A DNA stretch of 62,846 nucleotides from Flavobacteriales bacterium (GTDB taxonomy: Bacteria; Bacteroidota; Bacteroidia; NS11-12g; UBA955): contig CANFLS010000013.1 in NCBI GenBank assembly GCA_947447955.1, positions 1-62,846 of the forward strand, in the 5' to 3' direction. Each line of letters starts with the position of its first letter. Position 1 is the first letter of the stretch. A model generated the notes under the pieces. It was given only the letters and a program-made list of their open reading frames with translations, did not search any database and was not told the DNA's origin. Positions 1-8,769 of the stretch are shown here, one piece after another. The position numbers were made by a program, and so were the translations under genes.

Positions 1-81
1 GGTTAGTTGTTCTTTAGCGGCTTCTAGGGCAACTTTAGCCTTAAATTCAGGCGTAAATTTGCGTCGGGTTTGTTTGGTCAT
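1..81 (-). CDS. IS3-family transposase OrfA, N-terminal fragment
   Basis: Twenty-seven codons are visible from an ATG at 81 to the window edge. They begin MTKQTRRKFTPEFKAK and continue VALEAAKEQ, which is the hallmark N-terminus of IS3/IS150-group OrfA, a helix-turn-helix DNA-binding protein that works with OrfB (DDE integrase) by programmed frameshifting. The gene runs off the left edge, so whether the element is intact cannot be judged. The reading frame is open and the motif is well preserved, which argues for a recent or active copy. Confidence 0.8.
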   Translation of the reverse strand, partial: MTKQTRRKFTPEFKAKVALEAAKEQLT

Positions 82-145
82 ATTGTTTAGTCAAATTAAG
101 TGATTTTTTAACTAAACTTTTGGTCCAATTTTTAGGGAGTATTAT
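1..145 (-). mobile_element. IS3-family insertion sequence, one end only
   Basis: The left edge holds the 5' end of an IS3-type transposase OrfA (1-81) and its upstream non-coding end. The AT-rich stretch 82-145 reads, on the minus strand, like the terminal region of Bacteroidota IS3 elements, with an AATTGGACC-type segment near 125-133. The exact terminal inverted repeat and target duplication cannot be set because the other end lies outside the window, so 145 is only an approximate limit. Confidence 0.55.
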
Positions 146-215
146 AGTTTACGCTAAGCTGTTTAAGGCTTCGCTTAATTGGTTTGTTTTTTAAAAACTA
201 AACTTTTATGAACCC

Positions 216-235
216 TTATAAACATTTATAAACAT
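216..235. repeat. Two tandem copies of a 10-bp unit
   Basis: TTATAAACAT occurs twice without a gap, between the insertion sequence end and the terminator of the LamG gene. It may simply be low-complexity AT-rich DNA. Confidence 0.4.
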
Positions 236-236
236 T

Positions 237-260
237 AAAAAGCCCCTTTCGGGGCTTTTT
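237..260. terminator. Intrinsic terminator of the LamG/T9SS gene
   Basis: A perfect 10-bp stem, AAAAAGCCCC with GGGGCTTTTT, has a TTTC loop. It starts just past the stop codon at 264 of the minus-strand gene. The A-run and T-run on the two sides allow it to work in both directions. Confidence 0.85.
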
Positions 261-263
261 AAT

Positions 264-2420
264 TTACTGTATCATCACCATTTTGGTAATGGTAGAATTG
301 TTTTCGTCTTTTATTCGAACATGGTAAATGCCAGCTTTTTGATTGAGTTCGATTTTTAAATCGTTTGAGGTGACATTTTGTTTTTCATACACAACCGAAC
401 CTACAGAATTGAAAATAGCAATGCTTACAGGTGTATGAATGTTTGATTTTAATGTGAATGTTCCTTTGTTTGGATTTGGATTTATTTCAAAGCTATATGC
501 ACTTATCGGAGTGATTTTTGCATTGGTAACTTGAATGCAATCTGATGTATCTGTGCAACCATTTTGTGTAATGATAACCCCATACATTTCATTTTTCGGT
601 GCAACAAATGAACGTTTGGTTGCCGTGTCAATAATGATGTTGTTTTTAGAACAATTGATCCACTGATACGTTGCATTTAATGTTCTTGCCGTTAATAAAG
701 AACCATCGTGAATGACATATCTATCAATGTTGATGATATTGATATTTCTCGTTACAATACTATCACATCCAGTTGATTTCGCTATCAAGGTGTCATTATA
801 AGTGCCACTTGCATTTATCACAATTGGCTTCGCTTTCATTATGAAATAGCGGCAACTGCTTTCATTTACTGTATCCCTTTTTGCGTTGTTAATGGTTAAA
901 TTAATGGTTACAATACTATCACAAAATGCATAATTTCTGAGGGTATCATAATAAACACCAGACTTTGTCCAAGTTTTCTTTTTATTCCAATTTTTGTATT
1001 TATAACATGCAGTTACATCAATGGTTTTTTTAGCAGATAGGTTTTTAAAGGTGATTTTTATGATACTGTCGCAACCTGCAGCATTTACTATCGTGTCGTA
1101 AAAAGTAGCACTTTGTGTTACTGTGTATTTGCCACTTGGAGATGTGTAAGATTTACAACCTTTGGCAAACAAGGTGCCATTTGTTGGCGTTAAAATAGTA
1201 ACAAACATAGTAATCAAACTATCACAACCCCTGTAATCAGGTATTGTATCGTGGTAAACGCCTGAGGTTGTGAAGGTGTATTTTTTCGAGGGACTTGTAT
1301 ACGAATAACACTGACTCACTGTAATGGTATCGGGTTTTCCACCAATTTTAAGGTTTACGGTAATCATACTATCGCAACCCACCCAGTTTTTGATATAGTC
1401 TACGTATTTTCCGGTTTTTGTCCAAGTATAGGCTTTACTTGGGCTAACGTAAGATCTACAAGCCCATACATTGATGGTTTTTGTTGAACGTTTTTTAATT
1501 GTTAGTATAGTTTTAATAGCACTATCACAACCAAATGCAGTAGGAATAGTATCATAGTAGGTGCCCGAAACAGTTAGTTTTTTCCCAGTAGGACCATAAT
1601 AATAATCACATTGTGTTGTGGTATTAACAAATGTATTTAAACTTCTAGTTAGTGATTTGCCATTAACCCAGTTAGAACCAGTACCAGACATTAAGAAATT
1701 TAATGTAGTACCTGTATTGTTAAATCCTGACCAATCGGAAAGTTTATTTACGGTGTTTGTTCCGTTTGCAACTCCGTGGTTGAATTTGTAGTATGCACGA
1801 AGACCATTTTGCTTGGAACAGAATTCCGCATTCATGTTGTTCTTGATTTCAGCAGTGGTTCTGGCAATTGCCCAAATTCGAACCTCGTCAATTCTACCTT
1901 GGTAACGGCGAACATAGGATCCAGAATGGTCTCCAATTGTGAGGTTAACTGTATTCGAATATTGAATTACAGATGAAACAGTAACAGAATCTGTGCAAAC
2001 GCCATTTACGTATAATCTAGATTTTACACCGTCATAAGTAGCAGCAACGTGCTGCCAAGTATTCAAGGTTAAAACCGCGGTTGCAGATGTCAATTCCTTC
2101 CATGTTGATGTATTATCGCCAAATCCAAAGTTGAGTTTGCCAGAAGCACCACATCGTAAAAAATAGCCATTGTTATTGGTGTTGTTTTCTTTGTTAATAA
2201 TGTTACCCTCATATACATTGGTTTTCCATGCAGTTGGGTAAATCCAAGCTTCCAATGTAATGGTTTTGTTTTTTATCATTACGGAAGTGTCCGTTCCACA
2301 ATCAACCCGATCATCTGTGCCATCAAAGTCAAGTGAATTTTGAGCTTTGCTGTTATTTTGAAGAAAAACTAAAGAAAATAGTAATGCGGTTTTGAAAAAT
2401 TGTTGTAGTTTTATTTTCAT
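264..2420 (-). CDS. LamG-domain protein with six Cys repeats and T9SS sorting tail
   Basis: This is a 718-aa exported protein. Residues 1-27 form a signal peptide (KIKLQQFF, then a hydrophobic core ending SKAQ). Residues about 30-200 form a LamG/concanavalin-type lectin fold (TLEAWIYP, WQHVAATYDGVKSRLYVNG, RIDEVRIW). Six modules of about 47 residues follow (GCDSIxT, SGxYxDT, two Cys each). The last about 80 residues are a type IX secretion C-terminal domain (FEINPNPNKGTFTL, AGIYHVRIKD). Such proteins are carried across the outer membrane by T9SS and anchored or released. The ligand is unknown; a role in adhesion or sugar binding is inferred. No enzymatic domain is visible. It is a single-gene unit with its own terminator. 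Confidence 0.85.
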   Translation of the reverse strand: MKIKLQQFFKTALLFSLVFLQNNSKAQNSLDFDGTDDRVDCGTDTSVMIKNKTITLEAWIYPTAWKTNVYEGNIINKENNTNNNGYFLRCGASGKLNFGFGDNTSTWKELTSATAVLTLNTWQHVAATYDGVKSRLYVNGVCTDSVTVSSVIQYSNTVNLTIGDHSGSYVRRYQGRIDEVRIWAIARTTAEIKNNMNAEFCSKQNGLRAYYKFNHGVANGTNTVNKLSDWSGFNNTGTTLNFLMSGTGSNWVNGKSLTRSLNTFVNTTTQCDYYYGPTGKKLTVSGTYYDTIPTAFGCDSAIKTILTIKKRSTKTINVWACRSYVSPSKAYTWTKTGKYVDYIKNWVGCDSMITVNLKIGGKPDTITVSQCYSYTSPSKKYTFTTSGVYHDTIPDYRGCDSLITMFVTILTPTNGTLFAKGCKSYTSPSGKYTVTQSATFYDTIVNAAGCDSIIKITFKNLSAKKTIDVTACYKYKNWNKKKTWTKSGVYYDTLRNYAFCDSIVTINLTINNAKRDTVNESSCRYFIMKAKPIVINASGTYNDTLIAKSTGCDSIVTRNINIINIDRYVIHDGSLLTARTLNATYQWINCSKNNIIIDTATKRSFVAPKNEMYGVIITQNGCTDTSDCIQVTNAKITPISAYSFEINPNPNKGTFTLKSNIHTPVSIAIFNSVGSVVYEKQNVTSNDLKIELNQKAGIYHVRIKDENNSTITKMVMIQ
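731..1615 (-). repeat. Six degenerate protein repeats (about 47 aa each)
   Basis: Within the LamG/T9SS gene the pattern CxxY-SPSxKYT-SGxYxDTI-GCDSI recurs six times. The copies are diverged (only motif-level identity), so this is an old expansion rather than a recent tandem duplication. Each unit has a Cys near its start and one in GCDS, consistent with one disulfide per module outside the cell. Confidence 0.75.
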
Positions 2421-2462
2421 ATGATAGATTTTTGTCTGAACAACGAATCTATGAGAAAATAT

Positions 2463-3383
2463 TTATATTTCAATAAAATAAGGGTTATCCTTTTTATTTT
2501 TTTTTAACATTATTTCAGTGTAAAGCAATTTAATAAGTCCATCTGCCAATCCAATTTTGGGAACATATATTTCAGTGGCATTGGCCCATTTCATGATGGT
2601 GGTGTAAATTTCTAATGCCGGAACTATAACCGCAGCACGGTCGTCTTTCAAATTGAATTTATGCACGCGTTCATCTATGGATAAATTTTCCATTTCAGTT
2701 AAGCTTTCCTTTAAGAAACTATATTTTAATGGTTTTCCTTCTTTAACTTTAGACATTGAAAATATTTTATTGATATTTCCACCACTTCCAATAAGTTGAA
2801 TAGGCTGATATTTTTCTACTTCATTTTTAATGAAATATTTTACACTATCCCAATGTTTTTGGGTAATTTTAAAATTCAATAAACGAATTGTGCCAATGTT
2901 AAATGACTCCTTGAAGATGATTTTTTTCTCTGCAAAGAGTGTAAGTTCGGTACTTCCTCCACCTACATCTATATAAAGCGATGCGTTGTTGTTTTGAAAT
3001 TGCTCGGCAATATGCGTTTCATATAAAATGGAGGCTTCTTCTTGTCCACTAATTACCCGAATTTTGATGCCTACTTCGTTGTCAATTTGTTCAATAATTT
3101 CAGTAGCATTTTTTGCATCCCGCATTGCGCTGGTGGCACAGGCTTTGTAAGCTTTTACATGATAAATGTCCATCAAAATCTTAAAAGCCTTCATTGTTTC
3201 AATGAAATTATGGCGTTTTTCAATTCCTATAGACCCACTTTCAAAAACATCATAACCCAATTGAATTGGAACACGAATTAAATTCAACTTTGTAAAATCT
3301 ACTTCATTGTTTCCATAAGGCTTTACCTCGGTTATGAGTAACCGAGCAGCGTTAGAACCAATATCAATAGCAGCCAATATCAA
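2463..3383 (-). CDS. ppx: Ppx/GppA exopolyphosphatase
   Basis: This 306-aa protein of the ASKHA sugar-kinase fold hydrolyses terminal phosphate from polyphosphate and/or pppGpp. The first phosphate-binding loop is AAIDIGSNAARLL (residues 3-15), the second is YIDVGGGSTEL (about 137-147), and IGSGGNINKIF lies near 200. It is the short form lacking the C-terminal HD-like domain of the 513-aa E. coli enzyme. Its start overlaps the end of the upstream polyphosphate kinase gene by 4 bp (ATGA), so the two are co-transcribed and translationally coupled and control polyphosphate turnover together. Whether polyphosphate or pppGpp is the main substrate cannot be read from the sequence. Confidence 0.88.
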   Translation of the reverse strand: MILAAIDIGSNAARLLITEVKPYGNNEVDFTKLNLIRVPIQLGYDVFESGSIGIEKRHNFIETMKAFKILMDIYHVKAYKACATSAMRDAKNATEIIEQIDNEVGIKIRVISGQEEASILYETHIAEQFQNNNASLYIDVGGGSTELTLFAEKKIIFKESFNIGTIRLLNFKITQKHWDSVKYFIKNEVEKYQPIQLIGSGGNINKIFSMSKVKEGKPLKYSFLKESLTEMENLSIDERVHKFNLKDDRAAVIVPALEIYTTIMKWANATEIYVPKIGLADGLIKLLYTEIMLKKNKKDNPYFIEI

Positions 3384-5473
3384 GAGTTGTATTTCTTGCC
3401 GCTAAGGTAATGATAAATCTCAATCTGCGACCGCATTTCAGGAGTATTTTCGTCGGAAATTACATATTTGTTTGTTTGGTCATTATCTAAAATTCTACCC
3501 TTCACATTCTCTTGCATTTGCAATTTTAAAATGGTCGTTAATTCTTCTTGTATAGAGTTGTCAAAAATTGGACAAGCCACTTCAATTCGATGATCTAAGT
3601 TTCTAACCATCCAATCAGCAGATGAAATATAAACCATGGGGGTATTGAAGTTGTTAAATATAAAAACCCTGGCATGCTCTAAATATTCGTCAATGATACT
3701 GATGGCATGAATGTCTTTTTTGAAGGATTTTTGTTCTGCTTTTAGGCAACAAATTCCGCGAATAATCATATGGATTTCTACACCTGATCTGGCAGCATGG
3801 TATAATTCATCTATGAGTTCATGATCCACCAAACTATTTAATTTTAAAAATACGCTCGCGTGTTGTTTCTTTTTGGCAAATCGAATTTCTTTTGCAAGTA
3901 AGTTCAAGAAATACTTGCGCATATGATTTGGCGCAACAATCAGTGTTTTGCAAGTTTTTAAAGAATCAAGTTTAATGATTGGCTTTTCCAAACAATCGAA
4001 TATGCGGTTGATATCTGCCAAAATCATTTTGTTCGTTGTCAATAATAAGTGATCGCCATATAGTTGGGCAGTAGATTCATTAAAATTACCTGTTGAAACA
4101 AATCCGTATTGGGTGGTTTTATTAAATTCTCGCTTTTTAATTACACAGATTTTCGCATGAACTTTCATGTCTGGAACCCCTAAAAGAACTTTAATTCCTT
4201 CTTCTTCCAAAACAGATTTCCAATATAAATTTGCCTCTTCATCAAAACGAGCTCTTAATTCTATCACCACTGTTACTTGTTTGCCGTTTCTAACCGCATT
4301 CAATAAGGCGTTGATTACCTTGGACTGCTTTGCCAAACGGTAAGCGGTAATTTTAATGCTTTGCACAGAAGGATCTATGGCCGCTTCCCTCAATAAATCA
4401 ATAATGGAGTCAAACGAATGGTAAGGGAAATGCAACATCACATCACGTTTTTCTAGAACTTCCATAATACGGCATGGTTGCTCTAACAGTGGATGCACAA
4501 AAGATTTTGGACGCTTTGTTAAATCATTGAAAACGGATTTTGGGAAATCCATGAAATCTTTGAAATTATGAATCCGTCCACCGGCAATCAGGTTGTCTTT
4601 TTTTAATAAATTCAACCGTTTTGTTAGGTAATCCAATAAATGAGGATCAATACTACGGTCATATACAAATCGCGTGGCCTTTCCTTTATTCCTGTTTTTT
4701 AAACTTTTTTCTAGGTCTCCAATGATATTATTGTGTAAATCATTGTCTAATTCCAATTCAGCATCTCTGGTGAGTTTTACAATATGGCTACTGAATCTGT
4801 TGAATCCAAAGGGTGCAAATAGGTATTTTAGATTAAAACGAATAATATCATCGAGTAAAATAATATGGGTTTCGTTTTTTGGAGAAGGAATAATTACAAA
4901 CCTAGGAACTTCTTTTTCTGGAACCTGAATGAGTGCGTAACGCTGTAGCATTGGGTTTTGGGTATTCCCAAGTACGCAAGCCAAATAAATGGATCGGTCT
5001 CTCAAAAAAGGAGCTTGTGGCATACTTTCAATCATCAAAGGAACAATTTGTGTGCGCACCTTGTCTTCGAAATAATGTTGAACAAAACTTTTCTGATCTT
5101 TAGAAAGTTGCTTTTCCGTTTTAAAGAAAACTTTATGCTGTATTTCTAGTTGCTGAATAATTTCAGCATACGTATTGTCAAAATTAATTTGCTGTTCAAG
5201 AACAACCTCTTGAATTTTCTTTAGAATTTTTTCTGGTTGATCTTCGAAATGCATTTTTGCATTTTTTTCGAGTTTGAGCATTTTATTCAATGTGCCCACG
5301 CGAACCCTGAAAAACTCATCTAAGTTGTTGGAGAAAATACCTAGAAATTTTAATCTGTTATTTAAATGGACACTCGGATCTTTCGCCTCCTGTAATACCC
5401 TTTCATTAAAAGACAACCAACTGATGTCTCTCACTATACTAAGTCTATTCGATTTCAATTTTTTTGAATGCAA
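3380..5473 (-). CDS. ppk1: Polyphosphate kinase 1
   Basis: A 697-aa cytoplasmic or membrane-associated enzyme that makes polyphosphate from ATP reversibly. The N-terminal domain carries RDISWLSFNERVLQEA, and two phospholipase-D-like C-terminal domains carry KVHAKICVI (H439, equivalent to the autophosphorylated H435 of E. coli) and LDHRIEVACPIFD (H628, equivalent to H592). The length matches the family (about 690 aa). The start is uncertain: there is no ATG near the conserved N-terminus. The first possible start is TTG at 5473; others are TTG at 5458 and GTG at 5434. A promoter-like TAGTTTTG overlaps the first TTG, which would favour a later start if it is used. First gene of a two-gene unit with ppx. 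Confidence 0.95.
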   Translation of the reverse strand: MHSKKLKSNRLSIVRDISWLSFNERVLQEAKDPSVHLNNRLKFLGIFSNNLDEFFRVRVGTLNKMLKLEKNAKMHFEDQPEKILKKIQEVVLEQQINFDNTYAEIIQQLEIQHKVFFKTEKQLSKDQKSFVQHYFEDKVRTQIVPLMIESMPQAPFLRDRSIYLACVLGNTQNPMLQRYALIQVPEKEVPRFVIIPSPKNETHIILLDDIIRFNLKYLFAPFGFNRFSSHIVKLTRDAELELDNDLHNNIIGDLEKSLKNRNKGKATRFVYDRSIDPHLLDYLTKRLNLLKKDNLIAGGRIHNFKDFMDFPKSVFNDLTKRPKSFVHPLLEQPCRIMEVLEKRDVMLHFPYHSFDSIIDLLREAAIDPSVQSIKITAYRLAKQSKVINALLNAVRNGKQVTVVIELRARFDEEANLYWKSVLEEEGIKVLLGVPDMKVHAKICVIKKREFNKTTQYGFVSTGNFNESTAQLYGDHLLLTTNKMILADINRIFDCLEKPIIKLDSLKTCKTLIVAPNHMRKYFLNLLAKEIRFAKKKQHASVFLKLNSLVDHELIDELYHAARSGVEIHMIIRGICCLKAEQKSFKKDIHAISIIDEYLEHARVFIFNNFNTPMVYISSADWMVRNLDHRIEVACPIFDNSIQEELTTILKLQMQENVKGRILDNDQTNKYVISDENTPEMRSQIEIYHYLSGKKYNS

Positions 5474-5478
5474 AACTA
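5471..5478 (-). promoter_or_regulatory. -7-like element TAGTTTTG at the ppk1 start
   Basis: It matches the Bacteroidota consensus TAnnTTTG on the minus strand. Its last three bases are the TTG that could start ppk1. Both uses cannot hold at once, so either the promoter or this start codon is wrong. Confidence 0.35.
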
Positions 5479-5570
5479 TTTGATGTTATTTTGATTTTGG
5501 ATTATGGTATTGTTAAGTAATTGTTTCTAATCGAATTTCTTATTATTCCCCGAAAATTTAGATGATATAT

Positions 5571-5578
5571 TATATTTG
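5571..5578 (+). promoter_or_regulatory. -7 element TATATTTG of the esterase gene
   Basis: Exact TAnnTTTG match, 6 nt before the ATG at 5585. Transcription would begin at or next to the start codon. Confidence 0.6.
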
Positions 5579-5584
5579 TATCTC

Positions 5585-6556
5585 ATGTTTCAGCGTTTCA
5601 ATTTTTTCGTTTTTACCTCGTTTTTTGTTGCCAGTAATTTACTTGCCCAAAATTCAATTCCAAAGGTACTATATGGATCGATAAAACGCATTGAAAATAT
5701 TGGGGGATTTGTAGACGGTAGGTATGTTGACATCTGGCTGCCGCCGAATTACCGTCCCTCAAAAAAATACCCTGTTCTCTATATGCATGACGGACAAATG
5801 CTTTTCGATTCTGCAATTACATGGAATAAACAGGAATGGAATGTTGATGTTGTTTTGGGTAAATTGATTTTGAACAAAGAAATTAAACCGCTAATTGTGG
5901 TGGGTATTTGGAATAATGGAAGCAAACGACGTGCAGAATATTTACCAGAAGATCCAATTGAGATATTATCAGATGGTGAACGTCAATTTTTGCTTGGAAA
6001 AGATCGACAAGGAATTTTGCCTTTGTTTGAGCATCCTGTGCAATCTAATAATTATCTGAGATTTATTGTAGAAAACTTAAAACCTAAAATTGATTCAATG
6101 TTTCTTACCCATAAAAGCGAAAATTATATTGGCGGTTCAAGTATGGGTGGATTAATTTCATTGTATGCTATTTGTAAGTATCCCGAAGTTTTTAAGGGTG
6201 CAGTTTGTATGTCGACCCATTGGCCAGGTCTCTTTATTAGGCCAGATTCAATAAATCCTTTTTACCGCGATTTTCAAAAATACTTGGATTTGAATCTGCC
6301 TGATCCAAAAACGCATAAGATTTACTTTGATCATGGAAACAAAACACTTGATTCTATTTATGGCCCTGCTCAAAATTCAGTAAATCAAATCATGGCTGAT
6401 CTTGGTTATGCAGTTGAAAATAAAATTGATTTAAAGAAATTAAAATTCATAAAGGGTACTTCTTGTGTGAGTTTGTTTTTTGAGGGAAAAGATCATTCCG
6501 AATTGTCTTGGAGCGACAGGTTGAATATTCCCATGAAATTTATGTTTGGTCAATAA
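5585..6556 (+). CDS. Secreted alpha/beta-hydrolase, esterase D type
   Basis: A 323-aa protein of the putative esterase family (PF00756). I chose the ATG at 5585, where the signal peptide begins (MFQRFNFFVF..., cleavage after LLAQ); a TTG three codons upstream lies inside the promoter element. Visible features are an oxyanion segment PVLYMHDGQMLF, the nucleophile elbow GSSMG (S186) and a C-terminal GKDHSELSW with the likely catalytic His. Relatives act on carbohydrate esters, enterobactin or S-formylglutathione; the exported location favours a carbohydrate or siderophore ester. It stands alone, divergent from ppk1, with no terminator seen after it. Confidence 0.8.
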   Translation: MFQRFNFFVFTSFFVASNLLAQNSIPKVLYGSIKRIENIGGFVDGRYVDIWLPPNYRPSKKYPVLYMHDGQMLFDSAITWNKQEWNVDVVLGKLILNKEIKPLIVVGIWNNGSKRRAEYLPEDPIEILSDGERQFLLGKDRQGILPLFEHPVQSNNYLRFIVENLKPKIDSMFLTHKSENYIGGSSMGGLISLYAICKYPEVFKGAVCMSTHWPGLFIRPDSINPFYRDFQKYLDLNLPDPKTHKIYFDHGNKTLDSIYGPAQNSVNQIMADLGYAVENKIDLKKLKFIKGTSCVSLFFEGKDHSELSWSDRLNIPMKFMFGQ

Positions 6557-6634
6557 AAACGATATAACCGTCTAAAAATGAGGTCAAATCCGTGATACTT
6601 ATTTGGGAAATGTAGGCACCTCAATAAAAATCAG

Positions 6635-6642
6635 TAAATTTG
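6635..6642 (+). promoter_or_regulatory. -7 element TAAATTTG of the small exported protein gene
   Basis: Exact TAnnTTTG match, 14 nt before the ATG at 6657. It supports 6657 as the start rather than the TTG at 6603. Confidence 0.55.
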
Positions 6643-6656
6643 CATTTATTAAAACT

Positions 6657-6980
6657 ATGAAAGGCGTGTTGAAATATTCTAAAATGTTGGGTCTATCCCT
6701 CATTTTATTGCTATTCACGGCATCTTTTGTTGAATGGACAATCCATTCTGAGTTTAATGGTAATAATACTCAATGTGAAGAAACTGTTGACTCGGATTCA
6801 GACGACAATGACGACAAAGTAGTATTCCTTTCATTTTTTGACGAAAATCTTACATATTCTAATATTCAAATACCCCAAGCGTTCTTTTCTTGGGTTTATA
6901 CATTTGAAAAAACAATAAAAGTCAATGTGCACAAAGTGTCATTGGTTATTTTGTTGCAGCAGATTAAAATTGCTGGGTAA
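6657..6980 (+). CDS. Small acidic exported protein of unknown function
   Basis: A 107-aa product not recognised as any family. It has a basic N-terminus (MKGVLKYSK), a hydrophobic segment at about residues 11-24 (signal peptide or anchor), then an acidic stretch (EETVDSDSDDNDDK), and ends with another hydrophobic segment (VSLVILLQQI). An upstream in-frame TTG at 6603 would add 18 residues without a sensible signal peptide, so ATG 6657 is preferred. It lies 151 bp before the SulP gene on the same strand, but nothing links it to carbon uptake beyond position. Confidence 0.5.
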   Translation: MKGVLKYSKMLGLSLILLLFTASFVEWTIHSEFNGNNTQCEETVDSDSDDNDDKVVFLSFFDENLTYSNIQIPQAFFSWVYTFEKTIKVNVHKVSLVILLQQIKIAG

Positions 6981-7131
6981 TTTTTTATTTCATAACTACT
7001 GCACGAGTTCTATCGTGTGATTTTGCTTTATTGAGAAGCAATCCCAAAATGCAATGCCTTTTTTGGCAAAGGAAATAATGAAAAAACCTATCAACTTGGT
7101 TCAAAGTTGAAACAAACAAAAACAAAAAATT
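6981..7131 (+). promoter_or_regulatory. Leader of the carbon-uptake operon with a palindrome
   Basis: This non-coding stretch holds an imperfect 20-bp palindrome at 7091-7110 (TCAACTT, 6-nt spacer, AAGTTGA), which ends 21 bp before the SulP start and could be an operator or a small hairpin. A second short inverted repeat (CACGA/TCGTG) lies at 7002-7017. No exact TAnnTTTG element was found here. Confidence 0.3.
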
Positions 7132-8757
7132 ATGACAAAAAATAAAACAAATACTATCCCATCTGATGGATGGAAAGGTTTAGTAGAAAACTGGAAGTCG
7201 GATTTGCCTTCTGGATTTATTGTTGCTTTATTGGCTCTGCCATTAAGTTTAGGAATTGCATCGGCATCAGATTTTCCCAATCCTTTGTTTGGTGTATTAA
7301 CTGCCATTATTGGTGGTATCATCGTGAGTTTCTTTATGGGAGCTCGCTTAACCATCAAAGGACCTGCTGCAGGATTAATTGTAATTGTGGCTGGAGCAAT
7401 GAGCGTGTTGGGTTGGGAAACCACCTTGGCTGCGATTGTTGTAGCGGCAATTTTGCAAATTGGTTTCGGTTTAATGAAATTAGGTAAATTGAGTGATTTT
7501 TTCCCGCTGTCGGCAGTGCATGGTATGCTTGCTGCAATTGGTGTAATTATTATGTCGAAGCAACTTCATGTATTGATGGGTATTAATCCTGTTTTTGGAG
7601 ATGGCGCTATGCATCATGGGGAATCGGTTGCCGGTAAACCAATGGTTGCTCCGTTGGATTTAATTGGAGCATTGCCTCATACTTTTTCTAAGTTAATGGC
7701 AAGTCCAGTTTCACAAGGTTCATTTATTGTTGGATTAATATGTTTGGTAATCGTTTTTGCCTGGCCATTAATTAAATTTTCATTTTTGAAAAAAATACCA
7801 GCACCAATGGTTGTTTTATTGGTAGCGATTCCGTTAGCTATGAAATTTGGTTTAACCCAAGAAAATAAGCAATTGGTAAAAGTGGGTGATTTTTGGAGTA
7901 TTTTAAAAGTACATGCAGATTTCTCTCATATTGGAGATCATATGGGTTCTTTCATTCAGTACGTTGCATTGTTTGCGATCATTGGAAGTTTAGAGTCATT
8001 ATTAACAGCTAAGGCAATTGATTTATTAGATCCATTCAAAAGAAAAACCAATTTCAACAAAGATTTGATTGCAGTTGGAACAGGTAATGCAATAGCTGGT
8101 TTATTTGGTGGTTTACCAATGATTTCGGAGGTTGCGCGTAGTTCTTCAAATGTGAATAACGGCGCAAAAACGCGTTGGGCCAACTTCTTTCACGGAATTG
8201 TGTTGTTCTTGTTTGTTGCTTTTATGTCTGGTATCATTGAAATGATTCCAAAATCAGCATTGGCAGCTTTGTTAATTGGGGTAGGATTTAAATTGGCTCA
8301 CCCACGTGAATTTATTCATATGTTCAAAATTGGGAAAGAACAACTTCTTGTTTTCTTGGTAACTATTGCATTTACATTAATTGAAGATTTATTGGTTGGG
8401 ATTGCAGCTGGTATTGTAACAGAATTAATAGTGCTTTATGTAAATGGAACACCCATTAGTTCCCTATTTAAATCTCAATGTCAAGTAAATTTTGTTGGAG
8501 ACAAATACGAAGTTCATGTAGATAAGGCAGCTGTGTTCTCTAATTTTATTGGTATCAAAAATAAATTAGAATCAATTCCTGCAAACTCAAATATTACTAT
8601 CATTTTCGAAAATGCAAGGGTAATTGACCATTCTGCAATGGAACAATTGCATTTGTTTCATGAAAATTATGAAAGAGAAGGTGGTGTTGTTATTGTTGAA
8701 GGTTTAAATAATCACAAAGCCTTTTCTACCCATCATTTGGCGGGAAGGAAATTGTAA
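7132..8757 (+). CDS. SulP-family anion transporter, probable bicarbonate transporter
   Basis: This 541-aa inner-membrane protein has about 10-12 hydrophobic segments and the SulP signature near the N-terminus (GFIVALLALPLSLGIAS, then GARLTIKGPAAGL). It ends in a cytoplasmic STAS domain (about residues 440-541, ARVIDHSAMEQL). SulP proteins move sulfate, bicarbonate or other anions, usually with sodium or protons. It is the first gene of an operon with dabA and dabB (12 bp to dabA). That makes bicarbonate the most likely substrate, as in cyanobacterial BicA, but sulfate cannot be excluded from sequence alone. Confidence 0.88.
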   Translation: MTKNKTNTIPSDGWKGLVENWKSDLPSGFIVALLALPLSLGIASASDFPNPLFGVLTAIIGGIIVSFFMGARLTIKGPAAGLIVIVAGAMSVLGWETTLAAIVVAAILQIGFGLMKLGKLSDFFPLSAVHGMLAAIGVIIMSKQLHVLMGINPVFGDGAMHHGESVAGKPMVAPLDLIGALPHTFSKLMASPVSQGSFIVGLICLVIVFAWPLIKFSFLKKIPAPMVVLLVAIPLAMKFGLTQENKQLVKVGDFWSILKVHADFSHIGDHMGSFIQYVALFAIIGSLESLLTAKAIDLLDPFKRKTNFNKDLIAVGTGNAIAGLFGGLPMISEVARSSSNVNNGAKTRWANFFHGIVLFLFVAFMSGIIEMIPKSALAALLIGVGFKLAHPREFIHMFKIGKEQLLVFLVTIAFTLIEDLLVGIAAGIVTELIVLYVNGTPISSLFKSQCQVNFVGDKYEVHVDKAAVFSNFIGIKNKLESIPANSNITIIFENARVIDHSAMEQLHLFHENYEREGGVVIVEGLNNHKAFSTHHLAGRKL

Positions 8758-8769
8758 AATCGTTGAATT

